A stretch of DNA of 64,000 nucleotides from Embleya scabrispora DSM 41855 (GTDB taxonomy: Bacteria; Actinomycetota; Actinomycetes; Streptomycetales; Streptomycetaceae). Below the pieces are notes generated by a model. That model was not told the DNA's origin, did not search any database, and was given only the letters and a program-made list of their open reading frames with translations. Positions 46,552-54,249 of the stretch are shown one piece after another. The position numbers were made by a program, and so were the translations under genes. The stretch lies in assembly GCF_000372745.1 (NCBI RefSeq), contig NZ_KB889741.1, positions 186,001 to 250,000 on the forward strand, in the 5' to 3' direction. The first letter of the stretch is position 1, and every line of letters starts with the position of its first letter.

Positions 46552-46584
46552 TCGCCGGTGAGCCCGATCGGGGCTCACCGGCGA
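46552..46584 (+). terminator. Terminator of the NRPS operon
   Basis: A perfect 14-bp stem (TCGCCGGTGAGCCC pairing with GGGCTCACCGGCGA) with a 5-nt loop begins 8 bp after the MbtH stop. Confidence 0.85.
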
Positions 46585-46714
46585 TGTCGGCGCAATCGGC
46601 CCAACAGGTTCTCGACGGAACCGAGTTCTCGGCCGGAGCCATGCGATCGGGTGAGTCCATGACGAGTGGTCGGACGTTCAGGTGGCGAAATTGCGCCGGC
46701 GGGGGTGCGTGTGT

Positions 46715-47746
46715 ATGGCGCATGCTTGTTCGGTGATCGAGCGGGAGTACGCGGTGCGGTTGGTCGAGGCGTGTTTGGCAAAGGAGTGGGAGCGACGGCC
46801 GTATTCGGCGGATCCGGATTCGCGGCCGGTGGTTTGTGACGTGGAGCGGCACGCGTTGGGGTGGATCGTCTCCAGTCAGGCCAAGGCCTATGTACGCACT
46901 GGGGATCGGCGATATCTCCTGATCGGCGCCGGGCCGTACATCGTCGATGGCGAGGACGGCGGCCTGCATGCGCTCGGCGTGGTCGACTTCGTCACCGGGG
47001 CGTGGGAGTCGGCCTATCGGGTTCGGGTTCGGGGCGAGCGAATGCCCGGGCCGCGGGACGAACTCGACGCCGAGTTGCGGGCGTTGATCGTCACCTACGG
47101 CAGGATCAGCGCACTGCGCCGGTTGCGGCGGGTGGTGCGCGGGCTCGGGCCGAGTGCGGCGCAGCGGTATTTGACGGCGGTGCAGGCGGGGGAGGATCCG
47201 CAGGCGGAGTTGCGAGCCGTGGTGGACCGGGCGCTACCGCCGGAGGAGGAGGAAGGATGCTTCGAGGTCGTGCCGCCGACCGGTCCGCGCGCGAAGGGGG
47301 CGGGCGTGCCGGCGGAGCCCGCCGCGCTGTGGTCCCCGGAAGGGGCGGACTACGAACCTCTCGGCGTCTACCGGGAGCTGACCGGTCGGGACCCGGCGGC
47401 GCCTGGCATCCACGACGTGGCCGGCCTGATTCCGCGCGCCTTCGAGGCCGAAGTGGTCGGCTACCTGCGCGCCGGTGCGGTGTTGGCGGCCACCACCACC
47501 GTGGCCTACGACGAACTGAGCCGCGATCGGTCGCCAATCGGCGGCTTGGCGGTGCGCACCGACGGCACTTGGTTCTGGTACTCCGATCTCGCCCACTATG
47601 TCGAGACGTACCACCTGGCCCTCGACCCACGCTTCCTGGCCCATGCCGCGAAGCTGGAGTGGCGCCCGCCCGAGCTTTCCGCGGACCGACTGCGCGTGCC
47701 GGAGGGTGATTTGGGTGCCGGCACCGGCACCGCAGGGGCGGCGTAG
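46715..47746 (+). CDS. Imm35/YrhB-domain protein with second immunity-like domain
   Basis: The 343-residue product begins with a YrhB/Imm35-type domain (REYAVRLVEACLAKEWER, HALGWIVSSQAKAYVRTGD, LLIGAGPYIVDGEDG; residues 6-90). A variable linker follows, then a C-terminal module (about 225-325: GVYRELTGRDPA, GTWFWYSDLAHYVETYH) often seen as an orphan immunity-like domain in actinomycetes. Immunity proteins of this kind neutralise polymorphic toxins. None is adjacent, but an RHS toxin lies 26 kb upstream. The ATG at 46715 has GGGGGTG about 8 nt upstream. Confidence 0.65.
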   Translation: MAHACSVIEREYAVRLVEACLAKEWERRPYSADPDSRPVVCDVERHALGWIVSSQAKAYVRTGDRRYLLIGAGPYIVDGEDGGLHALGVVDFVTGAWESAYRVRVRGERMPGPRDELDAELRALIVTYGRISALRRLRRVVRGLGPSAAQRYLTAVQAGEDPQAELRAVVDRALPPEEEEGCFEVVPPTGPRAKGAGVPAEPAALWSPEGADYEPLGVYRELTGRDPAAPGIHDVAGLIPRAFEAEVVGYLRAGAVLAATTTVAYDELSRDRSPIGGLAVRTDGTWFWYSDLAHYVETYHLALDPRFLAHAAKLEWRPPELSADRLRVPEGDLGAGTGTAGAA

Positions 47747-47805
47747 GGTGATTCGGGATCGTCTCGGCATCGGCCGGACGGGGGTCGGTGGGGGAGCGCT
47801 GTCGG

Positions 47806-48597
47806 ATGGGTGTGGAGGTGGACTTTCGGCGGTGGTTGGCAAATTTCGAGGCGGAGGCGTTGCGGCGGGCCGGGGAGCAGGATCCGGCCTGGGAGATGGG
47901 CGCCCGTCTCGACCCGGTGCTGATCGAGACCCTTCGGCGGTTCCAGTTCAGCGAGGACACCGACAATCGGCTGCTGATCGCGAAGACCGTCGCGGCGGGC
48001 GACCCCGAATACGCCGCTGCCATCGTGCTGTTCGCTGCGGAGGAGGCCAATCACGGCCGGCTGCTCGACCATCTGTTGGCCGCGGCCGGGTCGGGGCGGA
48101 TCACGGGTCATTGGGCGGACGCGACGTTTCGTCGGCTGCGTCCGGCCTTCGGCCTGCGCCTGGAGATGATGTTGATCCTGGCCTCGGAGATCGTCGTGCT
48201 CCCCTTCTACGCGGCGATCGCCGACGGTGTCGACGACCCGCTGACCGCCGAGGTGGCTGCCCGGATCCTGGCCGATGAACAGCGCCATGTCCCGTTCCAC
48301 TGCGACTGGTTGCGTGGTTGCCTGGCGGCGTCCCCGCCCGCGTTCCGGGCGGCCGCGGTGGTCGGCTGGTGGTTCCTGGCCGCCGGGGCGACGGCCATGG
48401 TGGTGAGCGACCACGGCCGGACGCTCACCCACCTGCGGACCACCCGCGGCCGCTACGCCCGGGACGTCTTCGCGCACTCCCGCGCGGCGATGGCGCAGGT
48501 CCGGGCGGCCGATCCGGGTACCGCCGCCCTTGCCGGACATCCGCGCCGCCGCCTGCCGACCCGACCGCCGGTGGATCGCCGTCCGCCGGGGGTGTAG
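47806..48597 (+). CDS. Ferritin-like four-helix-bundle protein
   Basis: The 263-residue all-helical protein has two ExxH-type metal motifs, AAEEANHGRLL (about residue 80) and ADEQRHVPFH (about 154). This is the arrangement of ferritin-like diiron or dinuclear-metal proteins. The C-terminus is basic and Pro-rich. The ATG at 47806 follows GGGGGAG; GTG 47788 is an alternative. Substrate or role is unknown. It is the last gene before the cobalamin-regulated region and has no visible link to it. Confidence 0.55.
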   Translation: MGVEVDFRRWLANFEAEALRRAGEQDPAWEMGARLDPVLIETLRRFQFSEDTDNRLLIAKTVAAGDPEYAAAIVLFAAEEANHGRLLDHLLAAAGSGRITGHWADATFRRLRPAFGLRLEMMLILASEIVVLPFYAAIADGVDDPLTAEVAARILADEQRHVPFHCDWLRGCLAASPPAFRAAAVVGWWFLAAGATAMVVSDHGRTLTHLRTTRGRYARDVFAHSRAAMAQVRAADPGTAALAGHPRRRLPTRPPVDRRPPGV

Positions 48598-48788
48598 CCG
48601 ATCCGCCGGTCCGCGTCCTCGATCAGCCGACCTCGGAGCGGGACCCGTTCGTTCGTTCCGGCGTGTGATCACACATCGTGTGTGCGTGACTCCATGCTGT
48701 CCGATCCGGAAATCCCCGGCGCAAGACACCGTCGGGTGACAACAACGGTCGGGTGACGAACGGCACGGTGGGGTCCGGCGGTCGACGG

Positions 48789-48818
48789 TTGTCCGCGGGG
48801 TGCGCTCTCTCGTACGCT
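48789..48818 (+). promoter_or_regulatory. Promoter upstream of riboswitch 1
   Basis: The pair TTGTCC (48789-48794) and TACGCT (48813-48818) is separated by 18 nt. The same hexamers with the same spacing occur ahead of riboswitch 2 (51443-51472), within otherwise diverged flanking sequence, which supports a functional promoter. Confidence 0.65.
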
Positions 48819-48884
48819 CCGGACGCCGACGCGGTTCGTCGGCGCGCGGCGATCCCGCTCGGATCGTCGTGCGACAACCGAATG

Positions 48885-49032
48885 TTCGAAGCCCAGGGGA
48901 AGCCGGTCGAATTCCGGCGCTGTCCCGCAACCGTGGGTGGTGACCGACAGGTCGCCACGAGTCGGAATGCCTGGGTTCATTCGATCCCGAAGGCTCCAGC
49001 TGTCGTGGACTGCACGCTGAAGCCCGGATTCC
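48885..49032 (+). ncRNA. Cobalamin riboswitch 1
   Basis: The leader shows the cobalamin aptamer signature in order: AGGGGAAGCCGGT, then TCCGGCGCTGTCCCGCAACCG, then a variable arm and the B12-box-like CACGAGTCGGAATGCCTG near 48955-48972. A conserved 3' block at 48989-49032 follows. It is nearly identical to riboswitch 2. It should repress the downstream DUF4430 gene when adenosylcobalamin is plentiful. Confidence 0.9.
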
Positions 49033-49119
49033 GCGGCCGACGCCTGTCTTCGGCCGGACGCCGGGACTCTCCGTTCCCGCCGTCCGCGCCCGCGTCCATC
49101 GCACGAAGGGAATCCGTCC

Positions 49120-49650
49120 GTGAAGAACTTTCGGAACAAGGGACGAATCGGCCGACTGATCGGCGTACTGGCCCTGTTGGTACTGCCCGCCACCGCGCAG
49201 GTCACGGTGTCGGCGCCGAGCGCGTACGCCGTGGACACCACCAAGGGCAGCGCCGGCGTGTGCCCGACCAACGACGGGGTGACCGTGGTCGTCGACTTCC
49301 AGGAACTCGGCGGCGCCACCCTGGTGCGCTGTGCGCCGGGTGATCAGGCCACCGGCCTCGCCGCGCTGAAGAACGCCGGTTTCCAGATAGCCGGCACCGC
49401 CCGCTGGGGTGAGGCGTTCATCTGCCGGATCGAGAACAAGCCCGGCCCGGACACCGAGCCGTGCCTGAACACACCTCCGGCCAACGCCTATTGGTCCTAC
49501 TGGCACGCGCCGAACAGCGGTACCTGGACGTACAGCTCGTGGGGTGCGTCCAACCGCAAGCCCCCGCTGGGCAGCTTCGAGGGTTGGTCCTTCTCCAAGG
49601 ACAAGACCGCTTCGACCAACCCGCCGCCGCGCGTGACACCTTCGCGTTAG
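49120..49650 (+). CDS. Secreted DUF4430-type protein (transcobalamin beta-domain-like), unanchored
   Basis: The 176-residue precursor has a signal peptide (about 1-39, hydrophobic LIGVLALLVLPATAQ). A domain follows with GVTVVVDFQELGG, TGLAALKNAGF, ARWGEAFICRI, four Cys, AYWSYWHAPNSGTWTYSSWG and GSFEGWSF. This fits DUF4430, the fold that forms the C-terminal beta domain of animal transcobalamin and intrinsic factor. There is no cell-wall anchor, so the protein is free in the medium or envelope. GTG 49120 follows GAAGGGA. Its cobalamin riboswitch and the neighbouring alpha-barrel gene imply corrinoid binding; that function is inferred. Confidence 0.8.
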   Translation: MKNFRNKGRIGRLIGVLALLVLPATAQVTVSAPSAYAVDTTKGSAGVCPTNDGVTVVVDFQELGGATLVRCAPGDQATGLAALKNAGFQIAGTARWGEAFICRIENKPGPDTEPCLNTPPANAYWSYWHAPNSGTWTYSSWGASNRKPPLGSFEGWSFSKDKTASTNPPPRVTPSR

Positions 49651-49700
49651 CTCGGCCGAACCTCGCTCCATGTGGGGTTGTTCAGCCTGCTTGGCAAGGC

Positions 49701-49742
49701 CCCGCGTCGTCGGTCGCCCGGATCGGCGACCGACGACGCGGG
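49701..49742. terminator. Bidirectional terminator between convergent DUF4430 and alpha-barrel genes
   Basis: A perfect 18-bp inverted repeat (49701-49718 with 49725-49742, arms CCCGCGTCGTCGGTCGCC and its complement) with a 6-nt loop. It lies 50 bp from one stop and 16 bp from the other, so it can serve both genes. Confidence 0.85.
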
Positions 49743-49757
49743 TGGTCCGGATCCGGG

Positions 49758-50852
49758 TCAGGACGCGGACGACGGGCAGTGCAGGGTCGGTACGCCGGGC
49801 AGGGCGCCCGCGGCCGTCAGGTCGGCGAAGCCGGTGCCGGCCAGACCCAGTACGGCCTGGGCGGTGGCCCGCGTCGCGGTGGACGGGTCGAACCCGGTGG
49901 CGTCGTACGCGATCGCCCCTCGCGTGGCGGGCGTGGCCGTGCAGCCCACCTGTCGCTGGGTGAGGAAGTGCCGCGCGGTCAGCCCGGGCAACACCCGCCA
50001 CGAGGACAGCAGGGCCTGCCCGGCCAGGCCGGTGCTGTTGGCGTTGGACGTGGTGGCGCCCGACGTGCCGAAGCCGCCATCGGAAAGCTGGTGCGCCGCG
50101 AGCCAGTTGAGCCCGGCGGTGGCCTCCTGATGGCGACCGGTGGCGGCCAGCGCCTGCACGCTCATCGCGGTCGAGTCCGCGTCGCTGGTGCAGGTCGCGA
50201 GGCCGAAGTTCAGCGGGAACCCGCCGTCGGCACAGTGTGCGCCGGCCAGGAAGTCGACCGCGGCGGACGGTGCGCCGGAGGCGGTGCGGTCCAGCGCCAG
50301 CAGCGCGAGCGACTGGCTGAACGCGTTGCTGTAGTCGCCCCACGGGGAGGTGTCGGTGAACCGGCCCGAGGGTTGTTGCAACGAGCGCAGCCGGGTCGGG
50401 AGGTCGACGCCGCCGAAGTTGCTCGGATTCACGCCGCGCACCTCGGCCGCGAGCAGCGCCTTGGCGGTGGCCCCGGCATAGGAGTTGGCAGTGCCGTCGC
50501 CGATGTAGCCGGACAGGATCTCCGGGCGGGCCAGCCAGGTGGTGGCCTTGGCCCCGTTGACGTCGGCCACCCCGGCGGCGGCGAATGCCAGGATCGCGTC
50601 GATGGTCAGGCCCTGGTCGGGGTAGGTCACCCCGTCGAAGGTCGTCTCGAAGCGCTCTCCGTCGACGAGTTGCCGGGCCAGCCATCCGGCGGCGGCGCGG
50701 GTGCGATTGTCGGCCGGGATCGAAGCGGCCGCGGACCGGTCGACGGGTGCCGGGGCGGCGCTCGCGGTCGCGGGTACGACGGCGGTCGCGGTGGCGAGGA
50801 GCAGTCCGCCGAACAGAGCGGAGATCTTCCGGCCGGGTCGGGTGAGCGTCAT
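49758..50852 (-). CDS. Secreted prenyltransferase/squalene-oxidase-repeat alpha-barrel protein, unanchored
   Basis: The 364-residue precursor has a signal peptide (about 1-33). The rest is made of helical repeats typical of alpha/alpha barrels: AAGWLARQLVDGERF, GLTIDAILAFAAAG, YAGATAKALLAAE, AFSQSLALLALDR, HCADGGFPLN, DADSTAMSVQALAA and NANSTGLAGQALLSSW. This is the fold of the N-terminal domain of intrinsic factor and transcobalamin. The catalytic DxDD of terpene cyclases is absent, arguing against enzyme function. It ends shortly after the repeats with no LAXTG anchor. ATG 50852 follows GGAAAGG. It is controlled by cobalamin riboswitch 3, so corrinoid binding is inferred. Confidence 0.82.
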   Translation of the reverse strand: MTLTRPGRKISALFGGLLLATATAVVPATASAAPAPVDRSAAASIPADNRTRAAAGWLARQLVDGERFETTFDGVTYPDQGLTIDAILAFAAAGVADVNGAKATTWLARPEILSGYIGDGTANSYAGATAKALLAAEVRGVNPSNFGGVDLPTRLRSLQQPSGRFTDTSPWGDYSNAFSQSLALLALDRTASGAPSAAVDFLAGAHCADGGFPLNFGLATCTSDADSTAMSVQALAATGRHQEATAGLNWLAAHQLSDGGFGTSGATTSNANSTGLAGQALLSSWRVLPGLTARHFLTQRQVGCTATPATRGAIAYDATGFDPSTATRATAQAVLGLAGTGFADLTAAGALPGVPTLHCPSSAS

Positions 50853-50998
50853 GACGAAGCCTTTCCGGGCCTGCGAAGCGGCATGCCCGGCGAATTCGCC
50901 ACGCGTTCGACCGTGACCCGGGAGCGGGACGGTCTCGGCCCGGCGGCGCGAGGGCTCCGCCCCGTAGACCACGACGGGGAATGGAGGTGGAACGCTCC

Positions 50999-51092
50999 GG
51001 CCCCAGGCATTCGGGCTCGCCGTCGCACGGACGTGGACGGACCACCGCTGCGGGTCAGCGCCGGAATCACACCGGACTTTCCCTGCGGCCGA
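50999..51092 (-). ncRNA. Cobalamin riboswitch 3 (reverse strand)
   Basis: On the reverse strand the leader reads GCAGGGAAAGTCCGGTG, TTCCGGCGCTGACCCGCAGCGG, then after a variable arm CGAGCCCGAATGCCTGGGG. This is the same ordered set of cobalamin aptamer blocks as the two plus-strand copies, but clearly diverged from them. It lies about 150 nt upstream of the alpha-barrel start. Confidence 0.85.
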
Positions 51093-51192
51093 AGTCGACT
51101 CGGTTCGCCGCGCCCCGGAACCGGCCGGACACGGTGGTGCCCGGGAGTGGACACCGCCGTCGCACCGAAGATCCTCGGGCGAGACGCTGCGC

Positions 51193-51222
51193 ACTCTACG
51201 GACAGTTCGCCGCCGAGGGTAA
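51193..51222 (-). promoter_or_regulatory. Promoter upstream of riboswitch 3
   Basis: On the reverse strand TTACCC (51222-51217) and a consensus-like -10 TAGAGT (51198-51193) are 18 nt apart, the same spacing as the two plus-strand riboswitch promoters. Confidence 0.5.
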
Positions 51223-51442
51223 CTCGCTTTCCGGCCAGGGGGCTCGGCGACCCTCGCCCCGATCACCGTCCGGACAGCCGGAGTTCGGGCCGGAGCCGAA
51301 GTCGATCCCGCAGTTCGAGCCGAGGCCGGGCCCGGAACGGGAGCCTTCCCGGAGTCCGTGCAACGGCTGGAAACCGCCCCCGGATCGGGGCCGACATCGT
51401 CGGATGGTGACGAACGGCATGGTGCCGCGCACGCGCGAACGG

Positions 51443-51472
51443 TTGTCCGCGAGGCGGTATCTCTCGTACGCT
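51443..51472 (+). promoter_or_regulatory. Promoter upstream of riboswitch 2 and the anchored-protein/ECF operon
   Basis: TTGTCC (51443-51448), 18-nt spacer, TACGCT (51467-51472); identical hexamers and spacing to the promoter at 48789-48818. Confidence 0.65.
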
Positions 51473-51512
51473 CCGCACGCCGGTGCATGTCGTCGGCACC
51501 TCAACTCCATAG

Positions 51513-51660
51513 TTCGAAGCCCAGGGGAAGCCGGTCGAATTCCGGCGCTGTCCCGCAACCGTGGGTGGTGACCGACAGGTCGCCACGAGTCGGAATGCCT
51601 GGGTTCGTACGATTTTGAAGGCTCCAGCTGTCGTGGACTGCACGCTGAAGCCCGGATTCC
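51513..51660 (+). ncRNA. Cobalamin riboswitch 2
   Basis: This is the same cobalamin aptamer as riboswitch 1. By eye the 94-nt block 51513-51606 matches 48885-48978, and the 44-nt block 51617-51660 matches 48989-49032, with only a 10-nt spacer differing. It precedes five co-oriented genes for capture and ECF uptake, so cobalamin should switch off the whole operon. Confidence 0.92.
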
Positions 51661-51690
51661 ACCGCTGGCGCTCTCTGTGTCGGTCGGACA

Positions 51691-51716
51691 CCGGGACTCG
51701 TGTAGTCCCGGAAGGA
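51691..51716 (+). promoter_or_regulatory. Ribosome-binding-site-sequestering hairpin (riboswitch 2 expression platform)
   Basis: CCGGGACT (51691-51698) pairs perfectly with AGTCCCGG (51704-51711) across a CGTGT loop. The 3' arm runs into the Shine-Dalgarno sequence GGAAGGA (51710-51716) of the gene at 51723. This suggests translational control by the riboswitch. Confidence 0.6.
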
Positions 51717-51722
51717 TCCCCG

Positions 51723-53204
51723 ATGTTCCGGTTCACCGTCGCACCCACCTGCGCCGTCGCGGTCTGCGGCGCGGTGCTCGTCGCCGTCGCCCCCGTCCTG
51801 CCGGCCTCGGCCGACGCAGCGAACCCGTATGCCGCGGCGGGCGCCGCGGCGGCCGAGTGGCAGGCCGGGGAACTGGTCGCCGGCGGCATACCCGGTTTCG
51901 CGGGCCCCGACTGGGGCCTCACCATCGACACGATGATGGCGCTGGCCGCCACTCGCTCGCAGCCGACCGCGCTCGGCGCCGCGGCGGACGCGGTGGCGGC
52001 GAACGTGCGCAAGTACACCAGCGCCGAGGAGTGGGGCTTGCCCGGCTCGCGGATCGCCGGCGCGACCGCGAAGGTGCTGTTCGCCGCGGTGGTCGCGGAT
52101 CGCGATCCGACCGGATTCGGCGGCCTCGACATGCGCGCGGAGACGCTCGACCTGATCGCCGGGGCCGACGCGGGCGACGACGCGGGTCGCATCCGGGACA
52201 AGCTCACCGGCAGTCCCGACTCCGGCAACGCGTTCGGCCAATCGCTGGCCGTGCTGGGCCTGGCTCGCAGCGGCGGAGTGCCGCAGAGCGCGGTGGACTT
52301 CCTGATCAAGCAACAGTGTCCGAGCGGCGGATTCCGCTTGTACCCGGGCCAGTTGGGCAGCACCGGCGCAACCTGCCAGGACACGCCCACGACCGTGCTC
52401 GACCCGGACTCGACCGGTATGGCGGTGCAGGCCCTGCTCGCCGCCGCGACCGAGAGCAAATCGGTGGGCGCCGCCGCCGCGGCCCGGAAGGGCGCGGACT
52501 GGCTCAAGTCCAAGCAGCGCGCGGATGGTTCGTTCGGTGGCTCGGGTCCCACGGTGGCCTCGAACACCAACAGCACGGGCCTGGCCGGACAGGCCCTGCA
52601 CGCGGCCGGCTACCCGGCCGAGTCGGACCGGGCCGCCGCGTGGGTGCTGGAGCACCAGATCACCAAGGACAACGCGGGCGCCGCCGACCGGGAGATCGGC
52701 ACGATCGCCTACAACGCGGAGGCCCTCACCTCGGCCCGGGCCGAGGGCATCCCGGAGTTTCAGCGCGACCAGTGGCGCCGGGCAACGCCGCAGGCGCTGC
52801 TCGTGCTCGCCGACGTCCCGCTCGGCGACCTGGGCAAGGCCCCGACCGGACCCACGGGCACCGCCACCACGTCGGCCACGGCCACGGCCACGACTTCGCC
52901 GACCGCCACGCGCACGGCCTCGCCCACCACCTCCACCAGCACCTCCGCGGCGAGTTCGGCCACGAACTCGCCGAGCGCCACCACGTCGGCCGGCCGCACC
53001 GCGAGCGCCTCGGCGAGTTCGACCATCACCACGCCCGGCTCGGTGTCGGGCGGGAACACCGGCGCCGGGTCCGGCTCCGGCGGCGGCCGACTGGCCCGGA
53101 CCGGCGCGCAGGTCGGCGGTCTGACCCTGCTCGCGATCGGCCTGGTCGGTACGGGCCTTGCGGTGCGCGCGGGCGCCCGCCGCAGGAACGGGGATCACGC
53201 GTGA
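51723..53204 (+). CDS. Cell-wall-anchored prenyltransferase/squalene-oxidase-repeat alpha-barrel protein (LAXTG)
   Basis: The 493-residue precursor has a signal peptide (about 1-30). Alpha/alpha-barrel repeats follow (about 35-375: GLTIDTMMALAATR, AGATAKVLFAAVV, AFGQSLAVLGLAR, CPSGGFRLYP, DPDSTGMAVQALLAA, NTNSTGLAGQALHAAG). A Ser/Thr-rich spacer (about 380-450) leads to a sortase signal with LARTG, a hydrophobic span and an Arg-rich tail. LAXTG is the class E sortase motif of actinomycetes, so the protein is probably linked to peptidoglycan. It is paralogous to the unanchored protein at 49758-50852. First gene of the riboswitch 2 operon; proposed alpha subunit of a corrinoid-binding pair. Confidence 0.85.
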   Translation: MFRFTVAPTCAVAVCGAVLVAVAPVLPASADAANPYAAAGAAAAEWQAGELVAGGIPGFAGPDWGLTIDTMMALAATRSQPTALGAAADAVAANVRKYTSAEEWGLPGSRIAGATAKVLFAAVVADRDPTGFGGLDMRAETLDLIAGADAGDDAGRIRDKLTGSPDSGNAFGQSLAVLGLARSGGVPQSAVDFLIKQQCPSGGFRLYPGQLGSTGATCQDTPTTVLDPDSTGMAVQALLAAATESKSVGAAAAARKGADWLKSKQRADGSFGGSGPTVASNTNSTGLAGQALHAAGYPAESDRAAAWVLEHQITKDNAGAADREIGTIAYNAEALTSARAEGIPEFQRDQWRRATPQALLVLADVPLGDLGKAPTGPTGTATTSATATATTSPTATRTASPTTSTSTSAASSATNSPSATTSAGRTASASASSTITTPGSVSGGNTGAGSGSGGGRLARTGAQVGGLTLLAIGLVGTGLAVRAGARRRNGDHA

Positions 53205-54226
53205 TGATCGCCGCGCACCGTGCCCGGATCGCCCGCCTGGCCGCCGCGTTGGCGATCCTGGTGTTGCCCGCGACCGCGCAACTCACCGTCACCGCACCGG
53301 CCGCACGCGCGGTCGACACCGGCAAGGGCACGCCCGGGTTCTGCCCGGACGGCAACGGCGTGACCGTGATCGTCGACTTCCAGGAACTCGGTGGCACCAC
53401 CATCGTGCGCTGCGCACCGGGCGAACAGGCCACCGGGTTGGCGGCGTTGAAGAACGCCGGCATGCAAATCACCGGTGTCGCCCGCTGGGGGGAGGCGTTC
53501 ATCTGCCGGGTCGAGGGCAAGCCGGGCGCCAACTCCGAGCCGTGCATCGACACGCCGCCGGCCTCCGCCTACTGGTCGTACTGGCATGCCCTCAACGGCG
53601 GTTCGTGGACCTACAGCCAGTGGGGCGTGCTGAACCGCAAGCCCCCGATCGGCAGTTTCGAGGGCTGGTCCTTCTCCAAGGACAAGACCGAGACCTCCAA
53701 CCCGCCGCCCCGGGTGGCCCCGACCCGCCCCACGCCCAAGCCCACCCCGAACGCGCCCGAGTCGGAGCGCCCCAAGCCCGAACAGCCCAAGCCCGAACAG
53801 CCCGGTCCGGAACAGCCGAAGCCGCAACCGCCGGGGTCCGATCCGGCCGGCAACCCGCCGCCCGCCGGCGGCACCGACACACCGGACACCACCGGCAGCC
53901 GGTCCGTCGACCCGCTCGCCCCGGGCCCCGGGGTGGCGGGCAACCCGATGGAAGCCGAACCACCACCCGCCGCCCCGCCGGTCGTGGATCCGTCCACGAC
54001 CGCGACCGGCACCCAACCAGGGGCCGGCCCACCCGCTGCCGGTCAACCCTCCGGGACCACCCCGGCCGGGGCCACCTGGACCGGTGGCGAGGAACTCGCC
54101 CGTACCGGCGAGGACTCCGGCATCCCGATCACCACCCTGATCGGCATCGCCCTGCTCGCCGCGCTGTGCGCGGGTGCCGCCTTCACCGTCGTGCGACGTC
54201 GGCGCGCGACGAGCGCGGTGCGTTGA
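53204..54226 (+). CDS. Cell-wall-anchored DUF4430-type protein (LAXTG)
   Basis: The 340-residue precursor has a signal peptide (about 1-36) and a DUF4430-type domain (about 40-160) closely matching the protein at 49120 (DFQELGG, TGLAALKNAGM, ARWGEAFICRVEG, AYWSYWHALNGGSWTYSQWG, GSFEGWSFSKDKT). A long Pro-rich spacer (PKPEQPKPEQPGPEQ type, about 165-295) leads to LARTG, a hydrophobic span and an RRRR tail. The ATG overlaps the stop of the upstream anchored barrel protein (TGATG), so the two are made together and probably act as one binding unit at the wall. Proposed beta subunit. Confidence 0.85.
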   Translation: MIAAHRARIARLAAALAILVLPATAQLTVTAPAARAVDTGKGTPGFCPDGNGVTVIVDFQELGGTTIVRCAPGEQATGLAALKNAGMQITGVARWGEAFICRVEGKPGANSEPCIDTPPASAYWSYWHALNGGSWTYSQWGVLNRKPPIGSFEGWSFSKDKTETSNPPPRVAPTRPTPKPTPNAPESERPKPEQPKPEQPGPEQPKPQPPGSDPAGNPPPAGGTDTPDTTGSRSVDPLAPGPGVAGNPMEAEPPPAAPPVVDPSTTATGTQPGAGPPAAGQPSGTTPAGATWTGGEELARTGEDSGIPITTLIGIALLAALCAGAAFTVVRRRRATSAVR

Positions 54227-54249
54227 ACCGGCCCGCAGGCCCGGGACGG

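Larger units (their letters stand above)
48598..49119 (+). other. Promoter and cobalamin-riboswitch leader of the first DUF4430 gene
   Basis: A 520-base gap with no gene. It contains a promoter (48789-48818), a cobalamin riboswitch leader (48885-49032) and a 7-bp hairpin (49034-49056) before the start at 49120. Confidence 0.8.

Noticed and set aside
49758-53204. Squalene-hopene cyclase or prenyltransferase enzymes of terpenoid metabolism
   Set aside because: The proteins are secreted, lack the catalytic DxDD motif and sit behind cobalamin riboswitches next to an ECF transporter.
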